Shown: positions 1-8,251, counted from the first letter of the stretch. The stretch: DNA of 15,121 nt from an uncultured Collinsella sp. (GCA_902491895.1 CABUJH010000043.1:1-15121), one strand, 5' to 3'. Numbers and translations: made by a program. Notes: a model not told the origin generated them from the letters alone.

Positions 1-3000
1 GCTCGCCTGCCAATGCAATGCCGCTCGGCTCGTCACCGCCAGCAAAGGTGCGCGTGCACCAGCCGGCAAGCGTCGAGGTGTCGTGCGTCGAGGTGTACAG
101 GATCTTGCCCGGTGTGGGATGAATTCCGCAGCGAACGTCGTAGTCGCTAAACTCCAGCACGTCCATGCCGGGGAAGCCGCAGGTCGAAGCCATCGCGCGA
201 ACGCCAGGCGTCAGATAGCCCAGGTCCTCGGCAATAAAGTTGAGCGGACCCAGCTCGTCGTAGGCCGTCTGGAATAGGTCCTTGCCCGGGCCAGCCAGCC
301 AGCGACCGTCAGAACAGGCCTTGCCGGCGGGGGTGCTAAAGTAGCTGTGGAAACCCAGGAAGTGGTCCAGGCGCACGCGGTCGTAGAGTGCGAACGCACG
401 GCGCAGGCGGTCGAGCCACCAGCGATAGCCGTTCTCCTTCATGTGATCCCAGCGGAATGTGGGGTTGCCCCACGCCTGGCCCTCGGGTGCAAAGTTGTCG
501 GGCGGCGCGCCCGAAATTTCAATCGCCTTTCCGGTGTCGGACAGCCAGAAGTTTTCGGGCTCGCTCCATGCGTCGGCCGAATCGTCCGAGACATACATCG
601 GGATATCGCCGATGACCTCGATGCCCTTCTTGTGTGCATAGTTCATGAGCTCGCACCAGGCAAGGTCAAAGCGATACTGCATGTACGCCTGCAGCTCTGC
701 CTCGTCGTGGAAGCGCTCGTCATCGATCAGGTGCTCGTTGTAGCGTGCGACATCTGCCGGCCAATCGTGGCGCGACAGCCCTTCAAAGTGCTTCTTAACC
801 GACATGTAGACGCAGTACTTCTCGAGCCAGTCGGCATTGCGATGTTTAAACGCGGTGTAGAGCGGGTCGGCATCCTCGCCGCCGCGGGCCTTCCAGGTGA
901 CGAAGTCGGCAGCCAGCTCCTCGTGGCTCTCGGGCAGCAGGTCGATATTGCCTGCAAAGGCCGAGGGGCCGGCGTAGGGGGAGCGGAAGAAGTCCGTGGG
1001 ATTGACGGGCAGGACCTGCCAGTAGCGCATGCCCATGGCGGCCAGGTGGTCGATAAAACGACGCGTGGGCGCACCGATCGTGCCAGGCTTGCCGTCATCG
1101 GTCGGTACCGACGTGATGTGGCACACGACGCCCGCGCCATGATCGAGCGGCTCCTGCAGGCGCTTCTCGGCATGGTGATAGATGATCGAAGAGCCCAGCG
1201 GGTACAGGTCGAGCGTAACCGTGCCGTTATGGATTTCGCACTCGTGGCCGCTAATCACGTCGCTCGCACATTCGCCGAGCGCCGGGATCGTCACGCAGTG
1301 CGAATTGCGCAGGCTGCGGTTGATGATAACCGTCGCGGCCTCGCCGTCTTTGCCCGTGCGGGTGTAGGCCAAGACGTCGTCGTTGAGCGCAAAGGCCTTG
1401 ATCTCGCCATCGACCATAAACGGTAACGCGCGGCGAATGGCAGATGCGTTCTTAACGATGGCTAGCGTATCGAAGTCGTGGAGCTGGTCCTTGGTCGGCA
1501 GGGTACGGCGGTTGCCCGGATCGGTGAGGCCCTCCAGGCCGTACTCATCGCCGTAATAGATCGAGGGCACTCCTGGGAAGGTCATCTGCATGAGCGTTGC
1601 CAACCAAAAACGGCTCTTGGCCAGGCCCATCGAGTTCTCGTCCAGGCGCCATTTGCTGCGCTCGCTCTCGGGCAGCTGCGACTCGTCGGGGCCACCGCCG
1701 AGCACCGAGATAATGCGCGGGCGGTCGTGGCTCGAAAGCAGATTGAGTGCGCAGGCCAGCGCCTCGCGCGGGTAGTTCTCGCGCAGGGTCTCGATATCCT
1801 CGGCAGCCTGATAGGCGTTCTTGTAGCCCATCAAAAAACCGATGACCATGTCGCGGAAGGGGTAGTCCATAGCGGAGTCGAGCTCAGAGCCCTGCAGGTA
1901 GCGGCGCAGGTGGCCATAGCTGATCTTGTTGGAGGCGTCTTCCCAGACCTCGCCGAGCAGCAGCGCGTCGGGCTTCTCGGCGAGCACGGCCTTTTTGATT
2001 TCGGCCAGGAAGTCGTCGGAAAGCTCGTCGGCCACGTCCAGGCGCCAACCATGGGCACCGGCGCGCAGCCATTTGCGGATCACGCCGTCCTTGCCCAGGA
2101 GCCGCTCGCGCACCAGTTCGGAGCTCTCGTTGATGGCGGGCATGTTGCCCACGCCCCACCAGCAGTCATACGAACCGTCTTCATGGAAGTAAAACGCATC
2201 GCGCCACGGCGAGTCCTCGCTCTGCCAAGCACCGACGCCGGGATAATTGCCGTAGCGGTTAAAGTAGATCGAATCGTCGCCCGTGTGGTTGAAGACGCCG
2301 TCCAGGATGATAGAAATGCCGAGCTTCTCGGCCGCCTTGCACAGCTCCGTAAAGTCCTGCTCGGTGCCCAGAATCGGGTCGATCTTGGTATAGTCGGCCG
2401 TGTCGTAGCGGTGGTTGCTCGCGGCCTCAAAAATCGGGTTGAGGTAGATGGCCGTAAAGCCCAGCTCGGCAATGCGGGGCAGGTCATTCTGGATACCCTT
2501 GAGCGAGCCGCCGTAAAAATCCCAGGTCTTGATGGAGCCGTCTTCGGCACGCTCGTACTCGGGCGGTTCGTTCCAGTCCTCGACCATGCGGCGCTGGATT
2601 CCTTTGCGCGGTTTTTCAACTTCGGCAAGCGTGCGTTCGCGCCAGTTTTCGTCGCGTGCATAGCGGTCGGGGAAGATCTGGTAGACCATACCGCGCTCGT
2701 ACCAAGTGGGACGGTTCTCTCGGTGCTTGTACACGGTAATCTGGAAGGACGGAACCTCGGCGTAGTTGTAGGTCACACCCTCGCCACCGGTGCGACCCTG
2801 CGGTGCACCCAGGCGTACCTCGGGCTGGCCCTCGATGTTGCAGATAAAGCTGTACCAGATAAGACAGGGCTCAGTGCACTCAAGCTCTACGGTAAATATG
2901 CCGTCGCCCTCGTGCGTCATGGGATACAGAGACTCACCGATCTCATCGATCCAGGTGCGCAGCGTAAGCGTTGCCTGGTTGGGGTCGGCATCCTCCAAAA

Positions 3001-3088
3001 TCACCGATAGCGAAACGGAAGTTCCAGTGGTCACAGCGCCAAACGGAGTACGAAACTGCGGCAGACGGCTGTTGTGAATCAATCTCAT
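1..3088 (-). CDS. GH13-GH77 fusion: neopullulanase-like glycosidase joined to 4-alpha-glucanotransferase (partial, C-terminus off window)
   Basis: An unbroken frame of 1029 codons runs from an ATG at 3088 to the window edge, so the C-terminus is missing. Residues 1 to about 130 look like an N-terminal beta-sandwich. A GH13 barrel follows: region I reads DGVFNH, the nucleophile is D351 in GWRLDVADEL, the acid/base is E380 in LLGEVWED, and the third acid is D455 in SSHD. From about residue 640 a second enzyme begins, a MalQ-type GH77 domain with SPYAGPSAFAGN, GDIPMYVSDDSADAW, nucleophile D908 in VRLDHFLGF, acid/base E954 in AEDLG and D1003 in THD. All six catalytic acids are present. Spacing in the GH77 part fits a family of about 500 residues, so roughly 100 residues should lie beyond the edge. 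Inferred role: cytoplasmic hydrolysis and disproportionation of maltodextrins and glycogen limit dextrins. Whether the GH13 half cuts alpha-1,6 bonds cannot be told from sequence alone. No strong ribosome site is seen before the ATG, so the start is moderately sure. Confidence 0.93.
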   Translation of the reverse strand, partial: MRLIHNSRLPQFRTPFGAVTTGTSVSLSVILEDADPNQATLTLRTWIDEIGESLYPMTHEGDGIFTVELECTEPCLIWYSFICNIEGQPEVRLGAPQGRTGGEGVTYNYAEVPSFQITVYKHRENRPTWYERGMVYQIFPDRYARDENWRERTLAEVEKPRKGIQRRMVEDWNEPPEYERAEDGSIKTWDFYGGSLKGIQNDLPRIAELGFTAIYLNPIFEAASNHRYDTADYTKIDPILGTEQDFTELCKAAEKLGISIILDGVFNHTGDDSIYFNRYGNYPGVGAWQSEDSPWRDAFYFHEDGSYDCWWGVGNMPAINESSELVRERLLGKDGVIRKWLRAGAHGWRLDVADELSDDFLAEIKKAVLAEKPDALLLGEVWEDASNKISYGHLRRYLQGSELDSAMDYPFRDMVIGFLMGYKNAYQAAEDIETLRENYPREALACALNLLSSHDRPRIISVLGGGPDESQLPESERSKWRLDENSMGLAKSRFWLATLMQMTFPGVPSIYYGDEYGLEGLTDPGNRRTLPTKDQLHDFDTLAIVKNASAIRRALPFMVDGEIKAFALNDDVLAYTRTGKDGEAATVIINRSLRNSHCVTIPALGECASDVISGHECEIHNGTVTLDLYPLGSSIIYHHAEKRLQEPLDHGAGVVCHITSVPTDDGKPGTIGAPTRRFIDHLAAMGMRYWQVLPVNPTDFFRSPYAGPSAFAGNIDLLPESHEELAADFVTWKARGGEDADPLYTAFKHRNADWLEKYCVYMSVKKHFEGLSRHDWPADVARYNEHLIDDERFHDEAELQAYMQYRFDLAWCELMNYAHKKGIEVIGDIPMYVSDDSADAWSEPENFWLSDTGKAIEISGAPPDNFAPEGQAWGNPTFRWDHMKENGYRWWLDRLRRAFALYDRVRLDHFLGFHSYFSTPAGKACSDGRWLAGPGKDLFQTAYDELGPLNFIAEDLGYLTPGVRAMASTCGFPGMDVLEFSDYDVRCGIHPTPGKILYTSTHDTSTLAGWCTRTFAGGDEPSGIALAGE

Positions 3089-3149
3089 AATTCGGTCCAG
3101 TTCAATAGAATCACGGCCTGCGGGCCATGGGCTTTACGCACTGGATGTA

Positions 3150-3179
3150 AGTATATCTTTTGTACACAGGCTGTATAAA
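3150..3179 (-). promoter_or_regulatory. Probable promoter of the GH13-GH77 gene
   Basis: On the minus strand a -10 like TATACT (3150-3155) is preceded by a weaker -35 like TTTATA (3174-3179) with an 18-base spacer. Transcription would begin near 3142, giving a leader of about 55 bases. The -10 is good and the -35 only fair, so this is a motif-based guess. Confidence 0.45.
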
Positions 3180-3186
3180 CAACATC

Positions 3187-3230
3187 CGTTTACCATCGGC
3201 GAACGGTTGTCCTAGAAAATCGTTTTACCA
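3187..3230. promoter_or_regulatory. Operator-like half-sites upstream of the GH13-GH77 promoter
   Basis: Two copies of the half-site CGTTTTACCA are seen: a perfect one at 3221-3230, forming with the bases to its left an imperfect 18-base palindrome (3213-3230), and a shorter CGTTTACCA at 3187-3195. The same half-site is repeated in the glgB/HAD divergent region at 13343-13430. The form (A/T-rich arms, sometimes a central CG) resembles LacI/GalR-family operators, which is family knowledge. The regulator is not in the window. The sites lie just upstream of the proposed -35, which would suit an activator or a roadblock at an earlier start. Confidence 0.4.
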
Positions 3231-3294
3231 CCCAAATTATCGCGATATTCAAATGTGCCTATACCGATACTATTTGTAGCCAAACAAAAGTAAC

Positions 3295-3428
3295 CCGGTT
3301 TACTACGACGAATTGAATGATCTCAACCAGGGTCATTTTGGTGATATTAAAACCGCAGGTAGAGGCGTTGCCAATTTCGTAGATTACCCGCCGTGGTCGG
3401 CTGGAGCCATTTTGTCGTAGTAAACCGG
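3295..3428. repeat. 134-base inverted-repeat element (MITE-like or structured RNA), no gene
   Basis: Left arm 3295-3312 and right arm 3411-3428 are inverted copies matching at 17 of 18 bases, with 98 bases between. The right arm is followed on the plus strand by CCCTCTTTTTAA, which would act as a U-tract for a plus-strand transcript. The element is clearly more AT-rich than the flanking genes. A 64-codon minus-strand frame covers it, but its codons simply read through the arms. The sequence could be a small non-autonomous mobile element, or a small RNA closed by an 18-bp stem. Nothing in the window decides between these. Confidence 0.55.
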
Positions 3429-3454
3429 CCCTCTTTTTAATACAGAAGTTCAAC

Positions 3455-3491
3455 CAAGATGAGGGCGCCTGGTAGGGGCGCCCTCATCTTG
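3455..3491. terminator. Strong hairpin downstream of glgA, probable terminator
   Basis: A perfect 15-bp stem (3455-3469 with 3477-3491) encloses a 7-base loop 28 bases after the glgA stop codon. It has no clear run of T on either side, so it is either a U-poor terminator or a hairpin that protects the mRNA 3' end. It marks the likely end of the glgB-to-glgA transcription unit. Confidence 0.6.
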
Positions 3492-3518
3492 CGTTGGATT
3501 AAGTTTTAATCGTCCGGA

Positions 3519-5840
3519 TTAGTGGCGCTTGCGGGTGGCCGTTGCCTTACGGACGGAGGTCTTCTTGGTCGGGGCCTTTTCCTCGGCTGGAACAGCGGGG
3601 GAGACCGGGGTCTCCTTGGCGGGCTTGGTCTTTGCCGTAGCCTTCGGAGCGGTCTTGACCTCTGCGGCCTTCGGAGCAGGCTCGGCCTTTACTGCGGGCT
3701 TGTCCTCGGCCTTAGCCTCTGCCTTGGGAGCAGCAGCCTTGGTCGTGGTCTTTTTGGCCGTCGTCGTAGCGCGCTTGCGCGTGGTGGTCTTGGCGGCCGG
3801 CTTTGCCTCGACAGCTGCCTTGGCCTTGGGCTCGGAGGGTGCCTCCTCGACCTTGACGACGGACTTTGCGGCGGCCTTCGTCGTAGCAGCCTTGGTCGTC
3901 GTCGACTTCGTAGCCGTGGTCTTCTTGGCCGTCGTTGCCTTCTTGGTGGTCGCGGTCTTGGACGCGGCTGTCTTCTTGGCGGCAGACTTGGCCGGAGCCT
4001 TTGCCACAGGCTTAGCCTCGGCGGTGGCGGTCTCGGCCTTTACCTCGGGAGCGATCTCGGCCTCGGCAGCTTTCTTGGCTGCGGCGGTCGTGCGCTTGCG
4101 CGTGGTCGATGCCTTGGCAGTAGTTGCCTTAGTGGGGCTAGTCTTGCTAGCAGCGGCCTTCGTGGTCGTGGCCTTCTTAGCCGTCGTCTTGCGGGCCGTC
4201 GTCTTCTTGGCGGCAGGCTTCGCGTCGGGCTTAACTTCGGCCTTGGCCGCCGGCTTCTCCTCGGCCTTGGGCTCCTCAGCGGCTGTGGGCTCCGTAACAG
4301 TCGCCGCAGGCTCGGCCTCAGCGGCAGCGGGCTCATCGACAGCTGCAACCTCAGTCACAGCCGCCGGGCGCTCAATCTCCGGGTGCATAAAGAAATACAG
4401 GTCCAGATACTTGTCGGCCGAACGCGTCCAGCTAAAGTCCTGGCTCATGGCCTGCGTGACCAGCTGGTTCCAAGCGTCGCGGTTATCCCAGAACAGGCGC
4501 GCCGCGCGGAAGACCGCGTCGCCCATCTCGTCGCCATTAAAGTTGCTAAACGAGAAGCCCGTGCCCTCGCCGGTGAACTCGTTATACGGGATCACGGTGT
4601 CCTTCAAGCCACCGGTCTCGCGCACGATGGGTAGGGTGCCGTAGCGCATGGCGATGATCTGCGACAGACCGCAAGGCTCAAACTTCGAAGGCATCAGGAA
4701 CATATCGGCGGCGGCGTACATGCGCTGCGACAGCGCCGGGTCAAATTCGATGCGTGCGGCCATGGTGCCAGGGTACTTGTCCTGGAAGTAGCGCAGGCCG
4801 TCCTCGTAGTCGCGGTCGCCTGTGCCCAGCACGGCCACCTGAACGCCGCCGGACAGGATGCGGTCGAGCGCGTACATGACCAGGTCCATGCCCTTCTGGC
4901 GCGTCAGGCGAGTAACCATCACCATAAGCGGGCGGTCGTCGCGAACCTCGAGGCCTAGCTCTTCCTGCAGCTTGGCCTTGCACACGGCCTTGCCGGAACG
5001 ATCGTCAATCGTGTAGTTGGCGGCAATGCGCTTGTCGGTTGCCGGGTCAAAGCCCGCCACGTCAATGCCATTCAAAATGCCCTGCAGCGCGTAGGAACGC
5101 TCGCGCAGCACGCCGTCCAGGCCCTCGCCAAACTCGGGTGTCTGGATCTCGCCCGCATAGGTGGGGCTCACCGTTGTGATGGCGTCGGCATAGTGCAGCG
5201 CGCCCAGCATGTAGTTGATGCTGCAGGCGTCGCAGCGCAGCTGCGAGGCGGCCGCCGGAATATGCGCCACACCCAGGATGTCCTCCATCACGGTGTCGCT
5301 AAACTGGCCCTGGAACGCCACGTTGTGGATCGAGAACACGGTCTTGACGCGGTCGTACAGCGGCAGGCCCTGGTAGAACTCGCGCAAGAACACGGGCGCC
5401 AATGCCGTCTGCCAGTCGTTGCAGTGCAGGATGTCGCACTCAAAACCGGCCGGCAGGTGCTGCAGGCTTTCGGTGATGGCCTTGGAGAAGAACGCAAAGC
5501 GTTCGCCGTCGTCAAAGAAGCCGTACGGATAGTCGCGCGCAAAGTAGCGCTCGTTGTCCACGAACATATAGGTGACGCCGTCGCGCTCGAGCTTCTCCAG
5601 CCCGCAGTACTCATTGCGCCAGCCCAGGCTCACGTAAAAGTCGGCAAAGTGCTCCATCTGCGCTTTGTACTCGTCCTTTATGGTGGCGTACTTAGGCACC
5701 ATCACGATAACCTCGGCGCCGGCGCGCACGAGTGCCGCAGGCAGCGAGCCCGCCACGTCACCCAGGCCACCGGTCTTAACAAACGGTGCACACTCGGCCG
5801 AGGCAAACACGATCTGCATCTTTTTGCTGGAATCTGCCAT
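3519..5840 (-). CDS. glgA: Glycogen synthase (ADP-glucose type) with a 281-residue histone-H1-like tail
   Basis: Makes alpha-1,4-glucan by transferring glucose from ADP-glucose (GT5 family, GT-B fold). K22 in FVKTGGLGDVAG is the family's ADP-glucose binding motif, and E388 in KFEPCGLSQ with RETGGLKDTV is the C-terminal catalytic motif. The enzyme proper ends near residue 492 (family length about 480). Residues 493-773 are an Ala/Lys/Thr/Glu/Pro-rich tail, first acidic-mixed, then dominated by KKTT, AKKAT and KAAT repeats, with T-R-K-R at 580-583, 687-690 and 769-772. I chose the ATG at 5840 because GGGAG (5846-5850) sits five bases before it; an ATG four codons upstream (5852) lacks such a site. 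It is separated from glgD by a hairpin and is followed by a terminator-like stem. The synthase call is secure. The tail is not part of the known fold and its job is unknown. Confidence 0.97.
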   Translation of the reverse strand: MADSSKKMQIVFASAECAPFVKTGGLGDVAGSLPAALVRAGAEVIVMVPKYATIKDEYKAQMEHFADFYVSLGWRNEYCGLEKLERDGVTYMFVDNERYFARDYPYGFFDDGERFAFFSKAITESLQHLPAGFECDILHCNDWQTALAPVFLREFYQGLPLYDRVKTVFSIHNVAFQGQFSDTVMEDILGVAHIPAAASQLRCDACSINYMLGALHYADAITTVSPTYAGEIQTPEFGEGLDGVLRERSYALQGILNGIDVAGFDPATDKRIAANYTIDDRSGKAVCKAKLQEELGLEVRDDRPLMVMVTRLTRQKGMDLVMYALDRILSGGVQVAVLGTGDRDYEDGLRYFQDKYPGTMAARIEFDPALSQRMYAAADMFLMPSKFEPCGLSQIIAMRYGTLPIVRETGGLKDTVIPYNEFTGEGTGFSFSNFNGDEMGDAVFRAARLFWDNRDAWNQLVTQAMSQDFSWTRSADKYLDLYFFMHPEIERPAAVTEVAAVDEPAAAEAEPAATVTEPTAAEEPKAEEKPAAKAEVKPDAKPAAKKTTARKTTAKKATTTKAAASKTSPTKATTAKASTTRKRTTAAAKKAAEAEIAPEVKAETATAEAKPVAKAPAKSAAKKTAASKTATTKKATTAKKTTATKSTTTKAATTKAAAKSVVKVEEAPSEPKAKAAVEAKPAAKTTTRKRATTTAKKTTTKAAAPKAEAKAEDKPAVKAEPAPKAAEVKTAPKATAKTKPAKETPVSPAVPAEEKAPTKKTSVRKATATRKRH
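3522..4364 (-). repeat. Low-complexity coding repeat encoding the Lys/Ala/Thr-rich GlgA tail
   Basis: About 840 bases made of irregular short repeats of codons for Lys, Ala, Thr, Glu and Pro. The repetition produces long false open frames on the plus strand. Similar wording appears in the glgB tail at 10845-11066. Such DNA is prone to length change by slippage or recombination. Confidence 0.85.
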
Positions 5841-5845
5841 ATTGT

Positions 5846-5850
5846 CTCCC
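5846..5850 (-). promoter_or_regulatory. Ribosome binding site deciding the glgA start
   Basis: GGGAG on the minus strand lies five bases before the ATG at 5840 and overlaps an in-frame upstream ATG at 5852, arguing for the downstream start. Confidence 0.7.
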
Positions 5851-5863
5851 ATGTTGCAATTCG

Positions 5864-5899
5864 AGAATAGCCGCCTGGCGCTAACCGGGCGGCTATTCT
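5864..5899. other. Perfect 12-bp hairpin between glgD and glgA
   Basis: Arms 5864-5875 and 5888-5899 pair perfectly around a 12-base loop. In the minus-strand transcript the stem ends about 14 bases before the glgA ribosome site. There is no T-run after it, so a full terminator is unlikely. A processing, stability or attenuation element is more plausible. Confidence 0.6.
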
Positions 5900-5930
5900 A
5901 CATGTTACGAGCGATGTTGCGGCGCCAACG

Positions 5931-7058
5931 TTAACGTACGATGGTGGTGTCGGAAGTTAACGGAGCCTTGCCCAGCACCAGGATGTTCTCGGGCGTGCCG
6001 CGAAGCTCGGTGTTGGTGGGAACCACGTTGTTCTTGTCCAGGATGGCGTTCTCAACACGGGCGCCGCTCTGGATGATGCAGCTCTGGTTGATGATCGAGT
6101 TGGTCACCGAGGCGCCCTCCTCGACCACGACGCCGCGCGACAGAATCGAGTTGCGCACGGTGCCCTTGATGATGCAGCCGGCCGAGATGATCGAGTTGCA
6201 CGCGTGGCTGCCGGTCGCATAGCGCGAAGGCGGCACGTCGTGGGCCTTGGTCAGGATCGGGCGCTCGGGATCGAAGAGCTGGTCGGCCACGGTCTGGTCG
6301 AGCAGGTCCATGCTGCGACGATACAGCGACTTCTCGCTAAACACGCCCACGACCTCGCCCTTGTATTCGTAGCTGCACACGTCGATGTTGCCAAAGTCGC
6401 CCTGGAGTGCCTCGAGCAGATCCAGATAGTCGGCGGCCTGGTAGTGGTCGATGATCTCGAGCAGCGTCTCGCGGTTGACGATGCAGCAGTCCATAGAGGC
6501 GTTGTCGCCGTACACGACGCCGGCGCTCACGCCCGTCAGGCGGCCGTTCTCGTTAATCTCGAGTTTGGTCTCGTCGTCGACGTTGCGCGTGGCCTTGCAG
6601 TACACCACGGTCATCTGGGCACCGGAGTTCTCGTGCGCGTCGATGATGGTGTTGAGGTCCATGTTAAAGATGATGTTGGTGCCCATCATCACGACGTAGG
6701 GCTTGTCCGAGCGCTGGAACAGCGTCTTGTTGGAGATGATATCGCGCAGCAGGAAGCGCATGCCGCCCTTGGTGGTGCCATACGCGTTGCCGGGCACCAT
6801 GAACAGACCGCCCTTCTTGCGGTCCAGGCCCCAGTCCTTGCCCGAGCCCACGTGGTCAATCAGCGAGCGGTAGTTGCCCGGCATGACGACGCCAACGGTC
6901 TTAATGCCGGCATTCATCATGTTGGACAGCGGGAAGTCGATCAGGCGGTAGCGGCCCAAAAATGGAACGGACGCGATAGGGCGGTCCTTGAGCAGCACGC
7001 TGCCGTAGGTCGAAGAGTAGTTAGCGGTGATATAACCGATGGCCTTGCGATTGATCAT
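5931..7058 (-). CDS. glgD: ADP-glucose pyrophosphorylase regulatory-type subunit
   Basis: A 375-residue paralogue of GlgC. It keeps the nucleotidyltransferase outline (PFLGRYRLIDFPLSNMMNAGI, GSGKDWGLDRK, MGTNIIFNMDL) and a C-terminal left-handed beta-helix with hexapeptide-like repeats (about residues 285-350: SIISAGCIIKGTVRNSILS, then VVVEEGASVTNSIIN). It lacks the GGxGxRL nucleotide loop, having TANYSSTYG there instead. In Bacillales, GlgD is poorly active alone and raises GlgC activity in a GlgCD complex; I infer the same role here. The start is the ATG at 7058, with GGGGG (7068-7072) nine bases before it. That site lies inside the end of glgC, and the gap between the genes is only four bases, suggesting coupled translation. 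An upstream in-frame start that would overlap glgC by 35 bases is less likely. Confidence 0.94.
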   Translation of the reverse strand: MINRKAIGYITANYSSTYGSVLLKDRPIASVPFLGRYRLIDFPLSNMMNAGIKTVGVVMPGNYRSLIDHVGSGKDWGLDRKKGGLFMVPGNAYGTTKGGMRFLLRDIISNKTLFQRSDKPYVVMMGTNIIFNMDLNTIIDAHENSGAQMTVVYCKATRNVDDETKLEINENGRLTGVSAGVVYGDNASMDCCIVNRETLLEIIDHYQAADYLDLLEALQGDFGNIDVCSYEYKGEVVGVFSEKSLYRRSMDLLDQTVADQLFDPERPILTKAHDVPPSRYATGSHACNSIISAGCIIKGTVRNSILSRGVVVEEGASVTNSIINQSCIIQSGARVENAILDKNNVVPTNTELRGTPENILVLGKAPLTSDTTIVR

Positions 7059-7062
7059 CGGA

Positions 7063-8211
7063 TCATTCCCCCTTTCCGATAACGACGTCATTTCCAACGA
7101 CGGCCGTATCCTTGGTGGTATCGACAGAGCCGAGCTTCACGCCCTCTTCGACCGTGGAGTTCTCGCCCAAAATAGCGCGGCAGATGTGCGCGCCGCTCTT
7201 AACGTGCGCACCCGGCAGCAGCACGGAGTCCTCGACCACGGCGCGCTCCTCGATGATGACATCGGTCGAAATGATCGAGTGACGAGCGGTGCCGTAGATC
7301 TTGCAGCCGTTGGAGACCAGGCAGTCGTCCAGGCGGCCGTCCGGGCCAATGTAGTGCGGCGGACGCGTGGTGATGTTGGACATGATGGGGAAGTGCTTGT
7401 CGAACAGATCGAACTCGGGGTTGTTGCCCAGCAGGTTCATCGAGGTCTCGTGGAAGCTGGCGATGGTGCCGACGTCCTTCCAAAAGCCGTGGAACTCGTA
7501 GCTGTACAGGCGCTTGCCCTCGCCGAGCAGCTTGGGGATGATGTCCTTGCCAAAGTCGTGGCTCGAGCGCTGGTCCAGAGCGTCCTCTTCGAGCGCCTCG
7601 ATCAGCACGTCGGCCGAGAAGATGTAGATGCCCATGGACGCGAGGTTCGAATCGGGCTTATCGGGCTTCTCGGTGAACTTGGTGATGCGGCCGTCCTCGG
7701 GGTCGGTGGTCAGGATGCCAAAGCGGCTGGCCTCTTCCCACGGCACAGGCATAACGCTCACCGTGAGGTCGGCGTTATTCTCAATGTGCGTCTTGAGCAT
7801 CTTGCGGTAGTCCATGCGATACAGGTGATCGCCCGAAAGAATCAGGACGTACTTGGGGTCGTTGGCCTTGATGTAGTCGAGGTTCTGCGTAATGGCGTCG
7901 GCCGTGCCCGCATACCAGGCGCCGCCGGTCTGCGTTTCGTACGGCGGCAGGATCGATACGCCGCCATCGCGGCTGTCCAGATCCCAAGCCTCGCCGGAGC
8001 CCACGTAGGCATGCAGCAGGTAGGGGCGATACTGGGTCAGAACGCCCACCGTGTCGATGCCCGAGTTGGAGCAGTTGGAGAGCGAAAAGTCGATAATGCG
8101 GAACTTGCCACCAAAGCTAACCGCCGGCTTAGCGATCTTTTGGGTGAGTGCCCCCAATCGGCTGCCCTGTCCTCCTGCGAGGAGCATCGCGATGCATTCT
8201 TTCTTACTCAT
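7063..8211 (-). CDS. glgC: Glucose-1-phosphate adenylyltransferase (ADP-glucose pyrophosphorylase), catalytic subunit
   Basis: Makes ADP-glucose and pyrophosphate from ATP and glucose-1-phosphate, the committed step of bacterial glycogen synthesis. The 382-residue protein has the full nucleotide loop AGGQGSRLG (residues 12-20), the KPAVSFGGKFRIIDFSLSNC block (28-47), WYAGTADAITQNL (99-111), SGDHLYRMDY (126-135) and FTEKPDKP, followed by a C-terminal beta-helix. Its length is normal for the family. AAGGAG (8218-8223) lies six bases before the ATG. It directly precedes glgD with four bases between and follows glgP by 108 bases, so these genes are probably cotranscribed. Confidence 0.97.
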   Translation of the reverse strand: MSKKECIAMLLAGGQGSRLGALTQKIAKPAVSFGGKFRIIDFSLSNCSNSGIDTVGVLTQYRPYLLHAYVGSGEAWDLDSRDGGVSILPPYETQTGGAWYAGTADAITQNLDYIKANDPKYVLILSGDHLYRMDYRKMLKTHIENNADLTVSVMPVPWEEASRFGILTTDPEDGRITKFTEKPDKPDSNLASMGIYIFSADVLIEALEEDALDQRSSHDFGKDIIPKLLGEGKRLYSYEFHGFWKDVGTIASFHETSMNLLGNNPEFDLFDKHFPIMSNITTRPPHYIGPDGRLDDCLVSNGCKIYGTARHSIISTDVIIEERAVVEDSVLLPGAHVKSGAHICRAILGENSTVEEGVKLGSVDTTKDTAVVGNDVVIGKGE

Positions 8212-8251
8212 CGATTTCTCCTTCTGTCATCGATGTTCCTAAACCCATTAG

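Noticed and set aside
1478..3010. A 510-codon plus-strand frame (and another at 347-1426) opposite the GH13-GH77 gene
   Set aside because: Their codons are in exact register with the minus-strand codons and show no domain. The minus strand carries all GH13 and GH77 catalytic motifs.
3238..3247. Ten-base palindrome TATCGCGATA near the operator half-sites
   Set aside because: Too short to call alone and not repeated in the other control region.
3259..3453. A 64-codon minus-strand small protein
   Set aside because: It lies across the inverted-repeat element and its arms, has no ribosome site I can see, and is better explained as a chance reading of the repeat.
3522..4644. Two overlapping plus-strand frames of about 370 codons rich in Leu/Gly/Arg or Ala/Val
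   Set aside because: They are mirror products of the repetitive glgA tail codons. The glgA frame continues through the region from a complete synthase domain.
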